A DNA stretch of 64,000 nucleotides. Origin: WRAV01 sp050950205. GTDB lineage: Bacteria; Bacillota; Clostridia; Oscillospirales; Ruminococcaceae. Shown piece by piece: positions 51,177 through 59,929 of this stretch. A model generated the notes under the pieces. It was not told the DNA's origin, did not search any database, and saw nothing but the letters and a program-made list of their open reading frames with translations. The first letter of the stretch is position 1; each line of letters opens with the position of its first letter. Made by a program: the position numbers and the translations under genes. The stretch is from NCBI GenBank assembly GCA_050950205.1, contig JBMNHF010000007.1, positions 267,536-331,535 of the forward strand. The letters run 5' to 3'.

Positions 51177-51746
51177 TCATCCGCCTTGTGTTTGCTTTTC
51201 CAGCAACAGCTCCAGATAGGATTGGCGGGTCAAATCCTTTTGATCCAATTCCATCTTTTCCAGCAGCGTCATCAGCTGCTCCCCGGCTTCTCGCTGCTGG
51301 GACTCCTGGGCGGTCAGCATCTCCAGCTCCAGAAAAGGACCCAAGCCTTCCACCGCATCCAAGCAGGCGGTCACTGCGTCGGAATGGTAATGGCGACGGG
51401 TCTTTTTCACCGTCAGCAGAGGGGTAAAGCCCAGCCGCTCCAGCAGCAGGGCGGTGGCTTGGGGATCCTCTACCCCGGTTTGAATTTCTTCCCTGCTTTG
51501 GCAGACATCCTCCTGCCGAGGCCCTTTATAGGTCAAATAGCAGCGGGTGATGCCTGCCAATATATCCCGAGAGGTGCGCAGGCGCAGAATGGACTGGTGC
51601 AGAACCCCCGGCTGCTTTGTTCCCTGATAGTACACGTCCTCGTTTTTGACAACCGCTCCCGATACAAACCCCATCTCTGTCAACCGCTGGGACAGGGCCA
51701 TGGGAGAAAGATCCACCAGTTTTACTTTTAATTCCACTTCTCTCAT
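51177..51746 (-). CDS. CYTH domain protein (CyaB/triphosphatase type)
   Basis: A 189-residue CYTH-superfamily protein. The N-terminal metal/triphosphate motif ExExK is present (REVELKVKLVD), followed by the tunnel-lining basic and acidic strands (SILRLRTSRD, CYLTYKGPRQ, KKTRRHYHSD, LGPFLELEM). Members hydrolyse inorganic or thiamine triphosphate, or rarely cyclise ATP; which applies here is unknown. ATG 51746 has AGGAAGG 8 nt upstream. It lies 16 bp after the CinA-sortase-SpoIID gene and is probably in its operon. Confidence 0.85.
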   Translation of the reverse strand: MREVELKVKLVDLSPMALSQRLTEMGFVSGAVVKNEDVYYQGTKQPGVLHQSILRLRTSRDILAGITRCYLTYKGPRQEDVCQSREEIQTGVEDPQATALLLERLGFTPLLTVKKTRRHYHSDAVTACLDAVEGLGPFLELEMLTAQESQQREAGEQLMTLLEKMELDQKDLTRQSYLELLLEKQTQGG

Positions 51747-51762
51747 CTTCATAACCTTCCTG

Positions 51763-54700
51763 TCATCCTATCTCGGTGCCCGGGTAGTAGTGGGTTAGAA
51801 TGTCGATGTAATCCCAACCGTCTTTGGCGTATTGATTGGCTCCATTTTGGCTCATCCCCACTCCATGGCCGTAGCCGTAGGTGGTAAAAAGAAATCGGTC
51901 TTTGTCCCAGTCGTACTCCACTTCAAAGCAGGCACTGCGCAGTCCCAAAAGGTTTTCCCGCACATAGCGGCCGGTGATGCGAGCCCCATTGGCAGCGGTG
52001 GAGCGACCGCAAATTTTCATATTTCCCACATAGCCGCCATCGGCATAGGTGAGAATTTCAAACCAGTATTCCGGATCCCAGTCGTCGGGGTCCACCCCCA
52101 GATGCCGTTCCAGCAGGCTGCTCACCTGATTGCGAGACATGGCTTTGGTGACCTGATAGCCGCTTACCCGAGTATCTACCTCGCTGTCCACCGAGACAAG
52201 GTAAGGGTAGTGTCCTCCCCAGACATCTTTGGAGGATGTGGTGTTGCCGGCACTGGTGGCATAGTAGGTGGTAAGGGCCGGTTTTCCTTTGTAGAGCACC
52301 CGTTCCCCCAGCACCTCTGCCACAGTGTCCATCACCCGGGAATCCGCCTTGGAAGCCAGCAGCATGGCGGGGGCCGATCCGTTTTGATTGTAAAAGGTTA
52401 TGTAGGTGTAGGCCGCCACCGCCTGAGCCTTGATGGCCTCCACATGAAAGGAGGAGCCAATCTCATTTTGTACCACTCGGGAAACCAAATCCAAAGCGTC
52501 TCCGGTGATCCGGCGCCCTCCCACTGTGATGGTAAGCTCCCCTACCTCATCCAAACTGCCGCCCGATGAGGAGCTTTTGCCGCCGGTGCCTTCGTCCAGA
52601 ACGTAATTGGCGTATTTATCCTCTATGCTCTGGTTACTCTTGGTTTTCTTCTTCCCCTCGTCCAGCACATAGTTTGCGTATTTGTCCTCGATGCTCTGAA
52701 CTTTTTGACTCTGCGCCGGCTGGCTGCTAACAGAAGTAGGCGCACTTGCCGCCTGGGACTGTGAGGCTGCCGACTGGGGGGAAGACAGCGGTTCCGACGC
52801 CTGCTGGGTTTGGGTAAGAGGCTGAGGAGCAGGCAACGGTTCCGACGCTTGCTGGGTTTGAGGGGCGGGAGGCTGTGCAGACTGTGTCGGTTGTGCCTCC
52901 TCCTTGGGTTGGGATGAGACCAGCGACTCCTTGGGCGTCTCCGACCATGCCGGCTGGGAGTCCGACTCCTCCTGTAGCGGTTCCGGTTCTTCCGGAGGAG
53001 TGTCCGGCTGGGTCACCGGCTCTGCGGGGGAGAGATCCGGTGGGTTGGCAGGTGCCGCCGTGGGGGACGTAATCACCGACGAGCGGGAATCCAGTCCGGT
53101 AGGCGGGCTTCCCCCATAAAGCTGATACCAGATATCCGGCATGAGGGGCTGGGGATTTACCTTTGCACCGGTTCCAAAGTCGTCGGGATCTTCCCCTTCC
53201 CGCAACTGCCTTGCCACCACCACAAAGCGGGCGTCGGAAAATTCGTAGGTGCAGGTGGAAAGGGTAATCAGCTTGTCCCCCGGCTCTACCTCCACCCCGG
53301 TGTCGATGATGCTGCGGATCTGAAGCTGATAGGCGTAGTTGAGCAAATCCGCATCGGAAGAAGCATCGATAAAGTTGTGGTAATCAAACACATGGCCCTG
53401 ATTTTCGTAGGCGTTGGTGATGATAATGGCAAAAATGGCGTAACGATTGTCTTGGTAGACGGTGGAAAAATCAATGACGGGGTGCTCCTTAAAGTAGGCA
53501 AGAGCACCTTCCTTGCCTGTGTTTTTGCCGTAGATGTTGTAGTTCATCAGCTCCCCAAAAATCTGGCTGTCCTTCATATTGTGGCCGTAGATCAGCAGAT
53601 TATCGCTGGGCCTTTTGACATCGGCCCGATAATCCAAAAAGGGGATGCCATATTCGCTGTGCTCCTTGTTGTAGTTTTTGCGCAGGTAGTACTCGTTGTT
53701 GGGCCCCTGCACCACAGGATAGGCCATCTGGGTGCCGGGAATGCTGATAAAGCCTATCACATCCCGATTGACGGCGTAAAGAGCCCCGAATTTTTTCTGA
53801 TAATCCTTGGGAAAATCGTCGGGAATCTCGTAATCCCCCATCTCCCCATAGGTGTACATATCCTGAAGCTTGCTTGCCAACTCCTTGGCAGCCCAGGCGT
53901 CATAATAGTATTTTCCCACATAGCCTGCACTGCCCAAAAAGAGGAGCATGGCAAGAATAAAAATTGCTTTTTTCACTTTAACCCCCGGCCGATCGGCTTT
54001 TCGAATGATAAAATTGCGGCCCAACTTTCGCCAAAATCCAACTTTTGCACCGGTTCTGCCAGAAAGGCTGTCCTCCTGCCCCGGCAAATCCGTTACCGTT
54101 CGCCCGTTTAGGGCTTCTTCCAGAGGAATGGCTCCCATGTAGTGGCCGGGCAGATAGTCCACAAACAGGCGAATCATGTTCAGCGCCCGGGAAAGCGCTG
54201 CATCCAAAACCAGATCCTGCTCTTCGGGGTGTCCATCCCCCACAATCAGCTTTTTGACATAGACACTGCTTTGGTCGCAGACCGCTATGTAAACAAGACC
54301 CAATGGGTTCTTGCGGTCGTAGCCCTGTCCCACCGTTAGGGCAACGCCAATCTCCGCCTGGGATTTTTTGCGGGCGGCATTGGCCAAAAACACCGCCGCC
54401 TGCTCGCTGCAGCCCCCATGCTTTTTCAGGAGCCGGTAAGGAGCACCCAGCTTTTCCCACTTGGCCCGGTCGGTGTCCACCGCCACGGTATAGCGCAGAA
54501 TTTCTCCCCCGCTTCCCGTTTCGCTCAGCACCCGGGTGAGCATTCCCCCGCTGCCCGATTCCACCACCGCAATCCCCAAGTTCTTTTTTTGCAGCTTATC
54601 TACCACCGCCGCCTGCAGAGATTCCACATCCAACCCGTAGGCGGCATCTCCCAGCAGCTCCACCATGCGGCGCAACGCCGGCGTACAGGCGGCTGCCGCC

Positions 54701-55383
54701 TGTTGGGGTTTGGGGCCTCGACCGGTAACCCGGACCAAAACCTCGCTTCCCTCCTGCTCGATGGAGATTTTGGGGTTTGGGGCACTCATCAGCTCCGCCA
54801 GGGTGCGGCGCACCATGTCTTCGGAAATTCCGTAGGTGCGCAGGGTGCGGATGACCGTCACTTCGGGAGAAACACCACTAATGAGGGGCAGAATTCCCTC
54901 CCGCAGCAGGGCCAGAGCCTCCCTTTCTTCCTCGGGAAGCATCACAATGTGCTGGCTGGCAGAGGATATCACAAGCCCCGGAGTTTTACCCACAGAGCTT
55001 GGAAAGACCTGAGCGCCCCGGGGTACCTGCGCCAAAGCAGCATCCCCCGGCAAAAAGGCTTCTCCGGTGCGGCGGCAGTATTCCTGAATGGCTTTGTAGC
55101 AGTCGGGATGATTTTCCAAGGGCAGGCCCAGTCCCTGGGCAATGGCTGTTTTGGTAAGGCCACCTTGTTCCCGGCCCAATCCCCCCAACGTCAGAACTAC
55201 GTTGCTCCGTTCCAGAGCAGCGGCCACCGCCTTTTGCAAATCCCCCCGGCCGGAACAGATACTGATCTGCTCCTTTACTTTGATTCCTGCACCGGAAAGA
55301 GCCCGTGCCACGCTTCTGGCACAGGCTTTGGCTCCTTCCAGAGCCTCTGTTTGATGAGGGACAAGAATCAGTTCCGCTACCAA
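51763..55383 (-). CDS. CinA-like / class B sortase / SpoIID (LytB) fusion protein
   Basis: A 1206-residue single reading frame with at least four parts. Residues 1-430 resemble CinA: GGLGREQGGLTKTAIAQGLGLPLE, PRGAQVFPSSVGKTPGLVI, then a CinA C-terminal-like part with IAVVESGSGGMLTRV, where catalytic-type motifs are degraded. A transmembrane helix lies at about 472-492. A class B sortase (about 530-725) has His601 (IYGHN), Cys711 (LSTCTYEF) and Arg719. A Pro/Gln/Ser-rich linker (755-890) and two copies of a 15-residue peptide (896-910, 918-932) follow. A SpoIID/LytB domain (about 945-1206) has Glu974 (QNEIGSSFHVEAIKAQAVA) and GYGHGVGMSQNGA. Topology is inferred: CinA part inside, sortase and SpoIID outside. 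TTG 55383 follows AAGGAGG by 7 nt. It follows thiI by 69 bp. Confidence 0.88.
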   Translation of the reverse strand: MVAELILVPHQTEALEGAKACARSVARALSGAGIKVKEQISICSGRGDLQKAVAAALERSNVVLTLGGLGREQGGLTKTAIAQGLGLPLENHPDCYKAIQEYCRRTGEAFLPGDAALAQVPRGAQVFPSSVGKTPGLVISSASQHIVMLPEEEREALALLREGILPLISGVSPEVTVIRTLRTYGISEDMVRRTLAELMSAPNPKISIEQEGSEVLVRVTGRGPKPQQAAAACTPALRRMVELLGDAAYGLDVESLQAAVVDKLQKKNLGIAVVESGSGGMLTRVLSETGSGGEILRYTVAVDTDRAKWEKLGAPYRLLKKHGGCSEQAAVFLANAARKKSQAEIGVALTVGQGYDRKNPLGLVYIAVCDQSSVYVKKLIVGDGHPEEQDLVLDAALSRALNMIRLFVDYLPGHYMGAIPLEEALNGRTVTDLPGQEDSLSGRTGAKVGFWRKLGRNFIIRKADRPGVKVKKAIFILAMLLFLGSAGYVGKYYYDAWAAKELASKLQDMYTYGEMGDYEIPDDFPKDYQKKFGALYAVNRDVIGFISIPGTQMAYPVVQGPNNEYYLRKNYNKEHSEYGIPFLDYRADVKRPSDNLLIYGHNMKDSQIFGELMNYNIYGKNTGKEGALAYFKEHPVIDFSTVYQDNRYAIFAIIITNAYENQGHVFDYHNFIDASSDADLLNYAYQLQIRSIIDTGVEVEPGDKLITLSTCTYEFSDARFVVVARQLREGEDPDDFGTGAKVNPQPLMPDIWYQLYGGSPPTGLDSRSSVITSPTAAPANPPDLSPAEPVTQPDTPPEEPEPLQEESDSQPAWSETPKESLVSSQPKEEAQPTQSAQPPAPQTQQASEPLPAPQPLTQTQQASEPLSSPQSAASQSQAASAPTSVSSQPAQSQKVQSIEDKYANYVLDEGKKKTKSNQSIEDKYANYVLDEGTGGKSSSSGGSLDEVGELTITVGGRRITGDALDLVSRVVQNEIGSSFHVEAIKAQAVAAYTYITFYNQNGSAPAMLLASKADSRVMDTVAEVLGERVLYKGKPALTTYYATSAGNTTSSKDVWGGHYPYLVSVDSEVDTRVSGYQVTKAMSRNQVSSLLERHLGVDPDDWDPEYWFEILTYADGGYVGNMKICGRSTAANGARITGRYVRENLLGLRSACFEVEYDWDKDRFLFTTYGYGHGVGMSQNGANQYAKDGWDYIDILTHYYPGTEIG
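52588..52698 (-). repeat. Tandem 15-residue peptide repeat in the fusion protein
   Basis: Two 45-bp units (52588-52632, 52654-52698) encode the identical peptide QSIEDKYANYVLDEG, separated by seven residues. The DNA copies differ at several positions, all silent, so the peptide and not the DNA seems conserved. Confidence 0.9.
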
Positions 55384-55452
55384 GTGTTAACCTCCTTGGA
55401 TGGCACAGGTTGTGTCGCCTTACCCTTTACCGGCTGCTTTGAAAGCAAGCCC

Positions 55453-56643
55453 CTAGCGGGGAGAAAGTCGCTCCTTTGCGGTTTGGGCAATGGCCCGCTG
55501 CACCAGAGCTTCAAAATCCAGTTTTTGCTCCTCCGCCTGTACCTCCTCCAGCTTGGGCTTGGTTTTGGGGCGGCGGGGAGTAAAGACGGTACAGCAATCG
55601 TCATAGGGCTGAATGCTGGTTTCAAAGGTATCGATTTTGCGGGAAATGGCCACAATCTCCTCTTTATCCATGCCAATCACCGGTCGGAGCACCGGCAAAA
55701 TGAGTCCCGCCTGGGTACAGGCCAATGATGCCATGGTCTGACTGGCCACCTGCCCGACGCTCTCTCCGGTAATCAGGCCGCTGCACTCTTCTTCCAGCGC
55801 AATGTCCTGAGCAATGCGCATCATAAAGCGGCGCATGATGATGGTACCAAAATCCTCCCGGCAATGCTCCTTGATGGCTTCGGAAATTTCGGTAAAGGGT
55901 ACAATGTGCAGGGGAATGGTGCCGCAGTAGCGAGTCATCTTCTCGCAGAGTGCCCGCACCTTGAGCAGAGCGCGCTCGCTGGTGTAGGGCGGGGAATGAA
56001 AGTGCACCGCCGAAATGGCAAGGCCTCGTTTGGCCATCATTACCCCTGCCACCGGACTGTCGATCCCCCCCGAAAGCAGCAACATGGCCCGGCCGGAGCT
56101 TCCCACCGGAATCCCTCCGGCACCGGGAAGTTGCCCACCGTGAACATAGGCGGCAAAATCCCGCACCTCCACCACCACCAGAAGATCGGGGTTTTCCACA
56201 TCCACCCGGAGATGAGGAAACCGCTGCAACAGCCAGCCTCCCAGCTCCCGACAAATGTCCGGCGATGTCATAGGGAAGGACTTGTCCGAGCGCTTGGCCG
56301 CCACCTTAAAGGTGGACGCAGCCATCAGCTCCTCCTCCAGATACTCTGCAGCCGCCGCCTTAATGGACTCAAAATCTTTTTCCACAATACCGGCTCGGGT
56401 TAAAGCGGCAATGCCAAAAACCCGGGAAAGGCGGTCCAATGCCTCCTCCATGTCGCAGTCCCCCACCGGTTGCGCATAGATGGTGGATTGGGCCTTGTAA
56501 AAGCGAAAATCCCCCACTCCCCGCAGAGCGCGCTTGCAGTTTTTAATCATCAAATCCTCAAAACTGCCTCGATTGAGGCCCTTGAGGGCTATTTCTCCGC
56601 TTTTGAGCAGAATAAGCTCCTTGGTTCCGGCTTCCAGTTTCAT
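55453..56643 (-). CDS. thiI: tRNA 4-thiouridine synthase ThiI
   Basis: Transfers sulfur to uridine 8 of tRNA, and in some bacteria also to ThiS for thiazole synthesis. The 396-residue protein has the N-terminal ferredoxin-like and THUMP domains (LLKSGEIALKGLNRGSFEDLM; residues to about 165) and the PP-loop domain with MLLLSGGIDSPVAG. There is no C-terminal rhodanese domain (the short form), so sulfur is taken directly from the adjacent cysteine desulfurase. Its ATG abuts that gene's TAA (TAAATG). Confidence 0.94.
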   Translation of the reverse strand: MKLEAGTKELILLKSGEIALKGLNRGSFEDLMIKNCKRALRGVGDFRFYKAQSTIYAQPVGDCDMEEALDRLSRVFGIAALTRAGIVEKDFESIKAAAAEYLEEELMAASTFKVAAKRSDKSFPMTSPDICRELGGWLLQRFPHLRVDVENPDLLVVVEVRDFAAYVHGGQLPGAGGIPVGSSGRAMLLLSGGIDSPVAGVMMAKRGLAISAVHFHSPPYTSERALLKVRALCEKMTRYCGTIPLHIVPFTEISEAIKEHCREDFGTIIMRRFMMRIAQDIALEEECSGLITGESVGQVASQTMASLACTQAGLILPVLRPVIGMDKEEIVAISRKIDTFETSIQPYDDCCTVFTPRRPKTKPKLEEVQAEEQKLDFEALVQRAIAQTAKERLSPR

Positions 56644-57789
56644 TTAGTCGTTGCTCCTTGTAATCTGATTCATCCCCTGCGCAAGGGCTTTGAAAAATTC
56701 ATCGATATCCTCTAAGGTGTTGTACGGAGAAAAGGTGATTCTCAGCGCGCTTTTGATGCGGTTCCGGGGCAGGCCCATGGCAATGAGAACATGGCTGTCC
56801 GCCCCTTTGGAACAGGCAGAGCCTCCGGAAACATAAATGCCTCGCTCCGCCAAAAAGTGAATCATGGTTTCGCTGCGGTAGCCCGGCACACTGATGTTAC
56901 AGATATTAGGTGCTCCATCCAAGGGCATATTGATGCACAGCTGAGGAATTTGTGCCGCTTTTTCCAGGAACCGGGCTCGCAAGGCGGCAAAGTGGGCGAG
57001 GTTTGCCTTCAGATTTTCTTTTGCCGCTGCGGCAGCGGCTCCCATAGCGCAGGCAAGGGGCACACTTTGGGTGCCGGGACGCAGGCCCTTTTCCTGCCCC
57101 CCTCCATAACACAGAGGCTGGAGGCGCACTCCCTTTTTGACGTATAAAACCCCAATGCCCTTGGGAGCATGGAATTTGTGGCCACTAAAGCTGGCCAGAT
57201 CCACCCCCAGCTTTTTTAAGGAGAAATCCACCTTTCCCAAAGCCTGCACGCCGTCGGTGTGCACCAAAACCCTGGAATTGCGTTTTTTGGACATCCTGGC
57301 AATCGAAGCAAGATCACAGATGGCTCCCACTTCGCTGTTGACCAAATGGCAGGAGACCAGCAAAGTATCGCCGGTTACCTCTTGACAAAATCTTTCGGGG
57401 TCCACCGAACCGTTGGGCTGAGGCTCCACCAAGACAATATTGGCGTTTTGCTGCTGAGCCAGCATTTGAAGAGGACTTCTCACCGAGGAATGTTCCACCG
57501 CCGTGGAAATCAGGGTATTCCCCCTGCGCCTGTGGGCTGCAAAAGCTCCCTGAATGGCGATGTTGTTGGATTCGGTGGCGCCGGAGGTAAAGTAGACCTC
57601 CTCCGGGTGGCAGCCCATTGCATCCGCCACCTGCTCCCGGGCTTTTTCCAACAGCAGCTGAGCTTCCAGCCCTTTGCTGTGCAGAGAGGATGGATTGCCG
57701 TAAAGCTCCTCCATCACCTGACGGGCCAGCCGGGCCACCGCCGGATCCACCGGTGTGGTGGCTGCATGATCCAAATAAATTTCGCGCAC
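56644..57789 (-). CDS. Cysteine desulfurase (NifS/IscS family)
   Basis: PLP enzyme that takes sulfur from cysteine. The 381-residue protein has REIYLDHAATTPVD, GNPSSLHSKG, the PLP-Lys segment SFSGHKFHAPKGIGVLYV and the active-site Cys loop VSGGSACSKGADSH. The Cys loop and length resemble the NifZ-type desulfurases dedicated to ThiI in Bacillus. Coupling with thiI makes 4-thiouridine formation the likely main job. GTG 57789 is 7 nt after AAGGAAG; the in-frame ATG seven codons upstream has no site. Confidence 0.92.
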   Translation of the reverse strand: MREIYLDHAATTPVDPAVARLARQVMEELYGNPSSLHSKGLEAQLLLEKAREQVADAMGCHPEEVYFTSGATESNNIAIQGAFAAHRRRGNTLISTAVEHSSVRSPLQMLAQQQNANIVLVEPQPNGSVDPERFCQEVTGDTLLVSCHLVNSEVGAICDLASIARMSKKRNSRVLVHTDGVQALGKVDFSLKKLGVDLASFSGHKFHAPKGIGVLYVKKGVRLQPLCYGGGQEKGLRPGTQSVPLACAMGAAAAAAKENLKANLAHFAALRARFLEKAAQIPQLCINMPLDGAPNICNISVPGYRSETMIHFLAERGIYVSGGSACSKGADSHVLIAMGLPRNRIKSALRITFSPYNTLEDIDEFFKALAQGMNQITRSND

Positions 57790-57951
57790 AAAGGCACTTC
57801 CTTTTTGCATATAAATAGTTGTTCCGGCGGTTGGTGTTTTTGGTGGCCGCAACCCTGTGGCCTGTCCCATGCAAAGGGGCAAAAGCGGGTATATTATTTC
57901 ATGCCCCATGGGGAAAAATCCGCACCGTTGCCGGAGTTTTGGGCTTCAATT

Positions 57952-57980
57952 ATTATACCCCATATCAAAAAGTGTTGCAA
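57952..57980 (-). promoter_or_regulatory. SigA-type promoter of the desulfurase-thiI operon
   Basis: On the minus strand TTGCAA (57975-57980), a 17-nt spacer and TATAAT (57952-57957). The leader is about 155 nt with no riboswitch I recognise; the rest of the 313-bp gap holds only the divergent promoter. Confidence 0.7.
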
Positions 57981-58035
57981 GAGACATCCCCGGCTGCGCC
58001 AGGCGGGAATTCTCCCACAGAAGCCCTTTCCGCTC

Positions 58036-58064
58036 TTGACAATCCTTAGGATAGATTATATTGT
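58036..58064 (+). promoter_or_regulatory. SigA-type promoter of ddh
   Basis: TTGACA (58036-58041), a 17-nt spacer and TATTGT (58059-58064), about 40 nt before the ATG. Confidence 0.7.
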
Positions 58065-58102
58065 ATTCAAAAGAAAACTAGATACCACAAGGGGGAGAGA
58101 TT

Positions 58103-58987
58103 ATGATACGAGTTGCAGTGGTGGGTTACGGCAACATTGGAAAATACGCAGTGGAGGCAGTGCAGGCCGCTCCCGATATGGAATTAGCCGGTGTGGTGCG
58201 CCGCAAGGCGGGAAGCGAGAATTTGCCCGGCATTCCAGTGGTGGAGGATATCGGTGCTCTAGGGCCGGTGGATGTGGCGCTGCTCTGTGTTCCCACCCGC
58301 AGCGTGGAGGAAACCGCCGCCAAATATTTAGCAGCCGGCTACCACACCGTGGACAGCTTTGATATCCACAGTCAAATCCCTGCTCTGCGCCGCTCCCTCC
58401 ACAAGGCAGCAGTAAAGGCGGGTAAAGTTTCCGTCATCTCCTCCGGGTGGGATCCGGGTAGCGACAGCGTTGTGCGGGCCTTGCTCCAAGCCTGTGCTCC
58501 CAGCGGCATCACCTACACCAACTTTGGCCCCGGCATGAGCATGGGCCACACGGTGGCGGTAAAAGCCATCCAAGGGGTGGCAAATGCTCTTTCCATGACC
58601 ATTCCCGCAGGGTCCGGCATTCACCGCCGGATGGTGTATGTGCAGTTGGAGCCCGGCGCCAAACTGGAGGAAGTTTCTGCACGAATTAAGGCGGACCCTT
58701 ACTTTGTCCACGACGAAACCCATGTGGTGGCGGTGGAGGATGTCAACACCGTGATCGATCGGGGCCATGGAGTGCAGATGATTCGCAAGGGCATTTCCGG
58801 CAAGACCGACAATCAGCGCTTTGAGTTTAATATGTCCATCAACAACCCTGCCCTCACCTCTCAGATCATGGTGAGCTGTGCGCGAGCGACCATGCGGCAA
58901 CAGCCCGGCTGCTATACCATGATAGAGCTTCCCGTGGTGGATCTGCTCCCCGGTGACCGGGAGCAGTGGATAGCAAGTTTGGTATAA
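58103..58987 (+). CDS. ddh: meso-Diaminopimelate D-dehydrogenase
   Basis: NADPH-dependent enzyme making meso-DAP from tetrahydrodipicolinate in one step, for lysine and peptidoglycan. The 294-residue protein has the Rossmann start VAVVGYGNIGKYAVEAV, VALLCVPTRSVE, VDSFDIHSQIPALRRSLHKAA and SSGWDPGSDSVVRALLQA, with GPGMSMGHTVAVKAI typical of DAPDH. GGGGGAG upstream supports the ATG. Monocistronic with its own promoter and terminator. Confidence 0.95.
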   Translation: MIRVAVVGYGNIGKYAVEAVQAAPDMELAGVVRRKAGSENLPGIPVVEDIGALGPVDVALLCVPTRSVEETAAKYLAAGYHTVDSFDIHSQIPALRRSLHKAAVKAGKVSVISSGWDPGSDSVVRALLQACAPSGITYTNFGPGMSMGHTVAVKAIQGVANALSMTIPAGSGIHRRMVYVQLEPGAKLEEVSARIKADPYFVHDETHVVAVEDVNTVIDRGHGVQMIRKGISGKTDNQRFEFNMSINNPALTSQIMVSCARATMRQQPGCYTMIELPVVDLLPGDREQWIASLV

Positions 58988-59001
58988 GCTAAAAGAAAAT
59001 A

Positions 59002-59047
59002 AGAGCAGGCGGACTTTCGAATGAAGAGGTCCGTCTGCTCTTTTTTT
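59002..59047. terminator. Terminator between ddh and the YitT-family gene
   Basis: A 13-bp stem (59002-59014 with 59029-59041, one G-T pair) is followed by T7 on the plus strand. The minus strand has a weaker TTATTTTC. Confidence 0.88.
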
Positions 59048-59053
59048 GCCGAT

Positions 59054-59929
59054 TTATGTGCTCTGACCCGCCGCTTTAAAACCGTTGCCGATAATCTCGT
59101 TGGCCTCCATGGCCACAATAAAGGCGGCAGGGTCCACATGAAATACAATGCTTTTTACCTCAAACACCTGACTGCGCCGCACGGCACAGAGAAGCACCGG
59201 CCGGTTTTTCTGGGTATAGGTGCCCTTGCCCTCCAGCAGCGTGCACCCTCTGCCCATTCGGCTGTTGATTTCCCGCGCTGCTTCCTCGTGCTTTTCGGTA
59301 ATGATCATCAGCACCTTGCCCATATCCATGCCATAGAGGGCGCTATCCAACAAGCGAGAAGAGGCAAAAATACTGATCATAGCGTAGAGAGCATTTTCTA
59401 TGTTTTGGTAAACGGCGGCAGCCAGCAGCAGAACACTGCCATTGAGCACCAGCAAAAGCCGCCCCACCGAAAGGCTGCGGAAGCGCTTTTGCAGCAGCCG
59501 GGCCAGAATATCGGTGCCACCGGTGGTGGAACCCCGCATAAAAATCAGCGAAAGGCCGCAACCGCTTAATACACCGCCATAAAGGGCAGCTAAAATGGCT
59601 TCGCCTTGATAGATGGGAAGAAAACTGCCCACCACCTCCAACATCAGGGTAAAGGCCACTACACTGCGCATGGTTCTCAGGGTGTACTTCCTGCCGAGAA
59701 TACACCAAGAGGCTACCAAAATGGGAATGTTAATGATAAATGATACCGCGGAAATGGGCAATCCGGTAAGATAGTTAAGCAGCACCGAAAGGCCGGTCAC
59801 TCCCCCGGGGGCAATCCCGTTAGGAGCGCTGAACACCTGTGTGCCAATGGCCATCAAAAAACTGCCGGCAAGATCGGCCAGAGTATCCACCAAATTCTTT
59901 TTATAGCTGGTTGCCTTTGCCGCATTCAC
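59054..59929 (-). CDS. YitT family membrane protein
   Basis: A 291-residue protein with about five to six membrane helices in the first 200 residues and a soluble DUF2179 C-terminal domain (GMDMGKVLMIITEKHEEAAREINSRMGRGCTLLEGKG). The N-terminal GTQVFSAPNGIAPGGVTGLSVLLNYLTG and the GGVLSGCGLSLIFMRGSTTGGTDILA repeat are family signatures. The function is unknown. Its start lies 29 nt inside the mini-RNase III gene. Confidence 0.9.
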   Translation of the reverse strand: MNAAKATSYKKNLVDTLADLAGSFLMAIGTQVFSAPNGIAPGGVTGLSVLLNYLTGLPISAVSFIINIPILVASWCILGRKYTLRTMRSVVAFTLMLEVVGSFLPIYQGEAILAALYGGVLSGCGLSLIFMRGSTTGGTDILARLLQKRFRSLSVGRLLLVLNGSVLLLAAAVYQNIENALYAMISIFASSRLLDSALYGMDMGKVLMIITEKHEEAAREINSRMGRGCTLLEGKGTYTQKNRPVLLCAVRRSQVFEVKSIVFHVDPAAFIVAMEANEIIGNGFKAAGQST

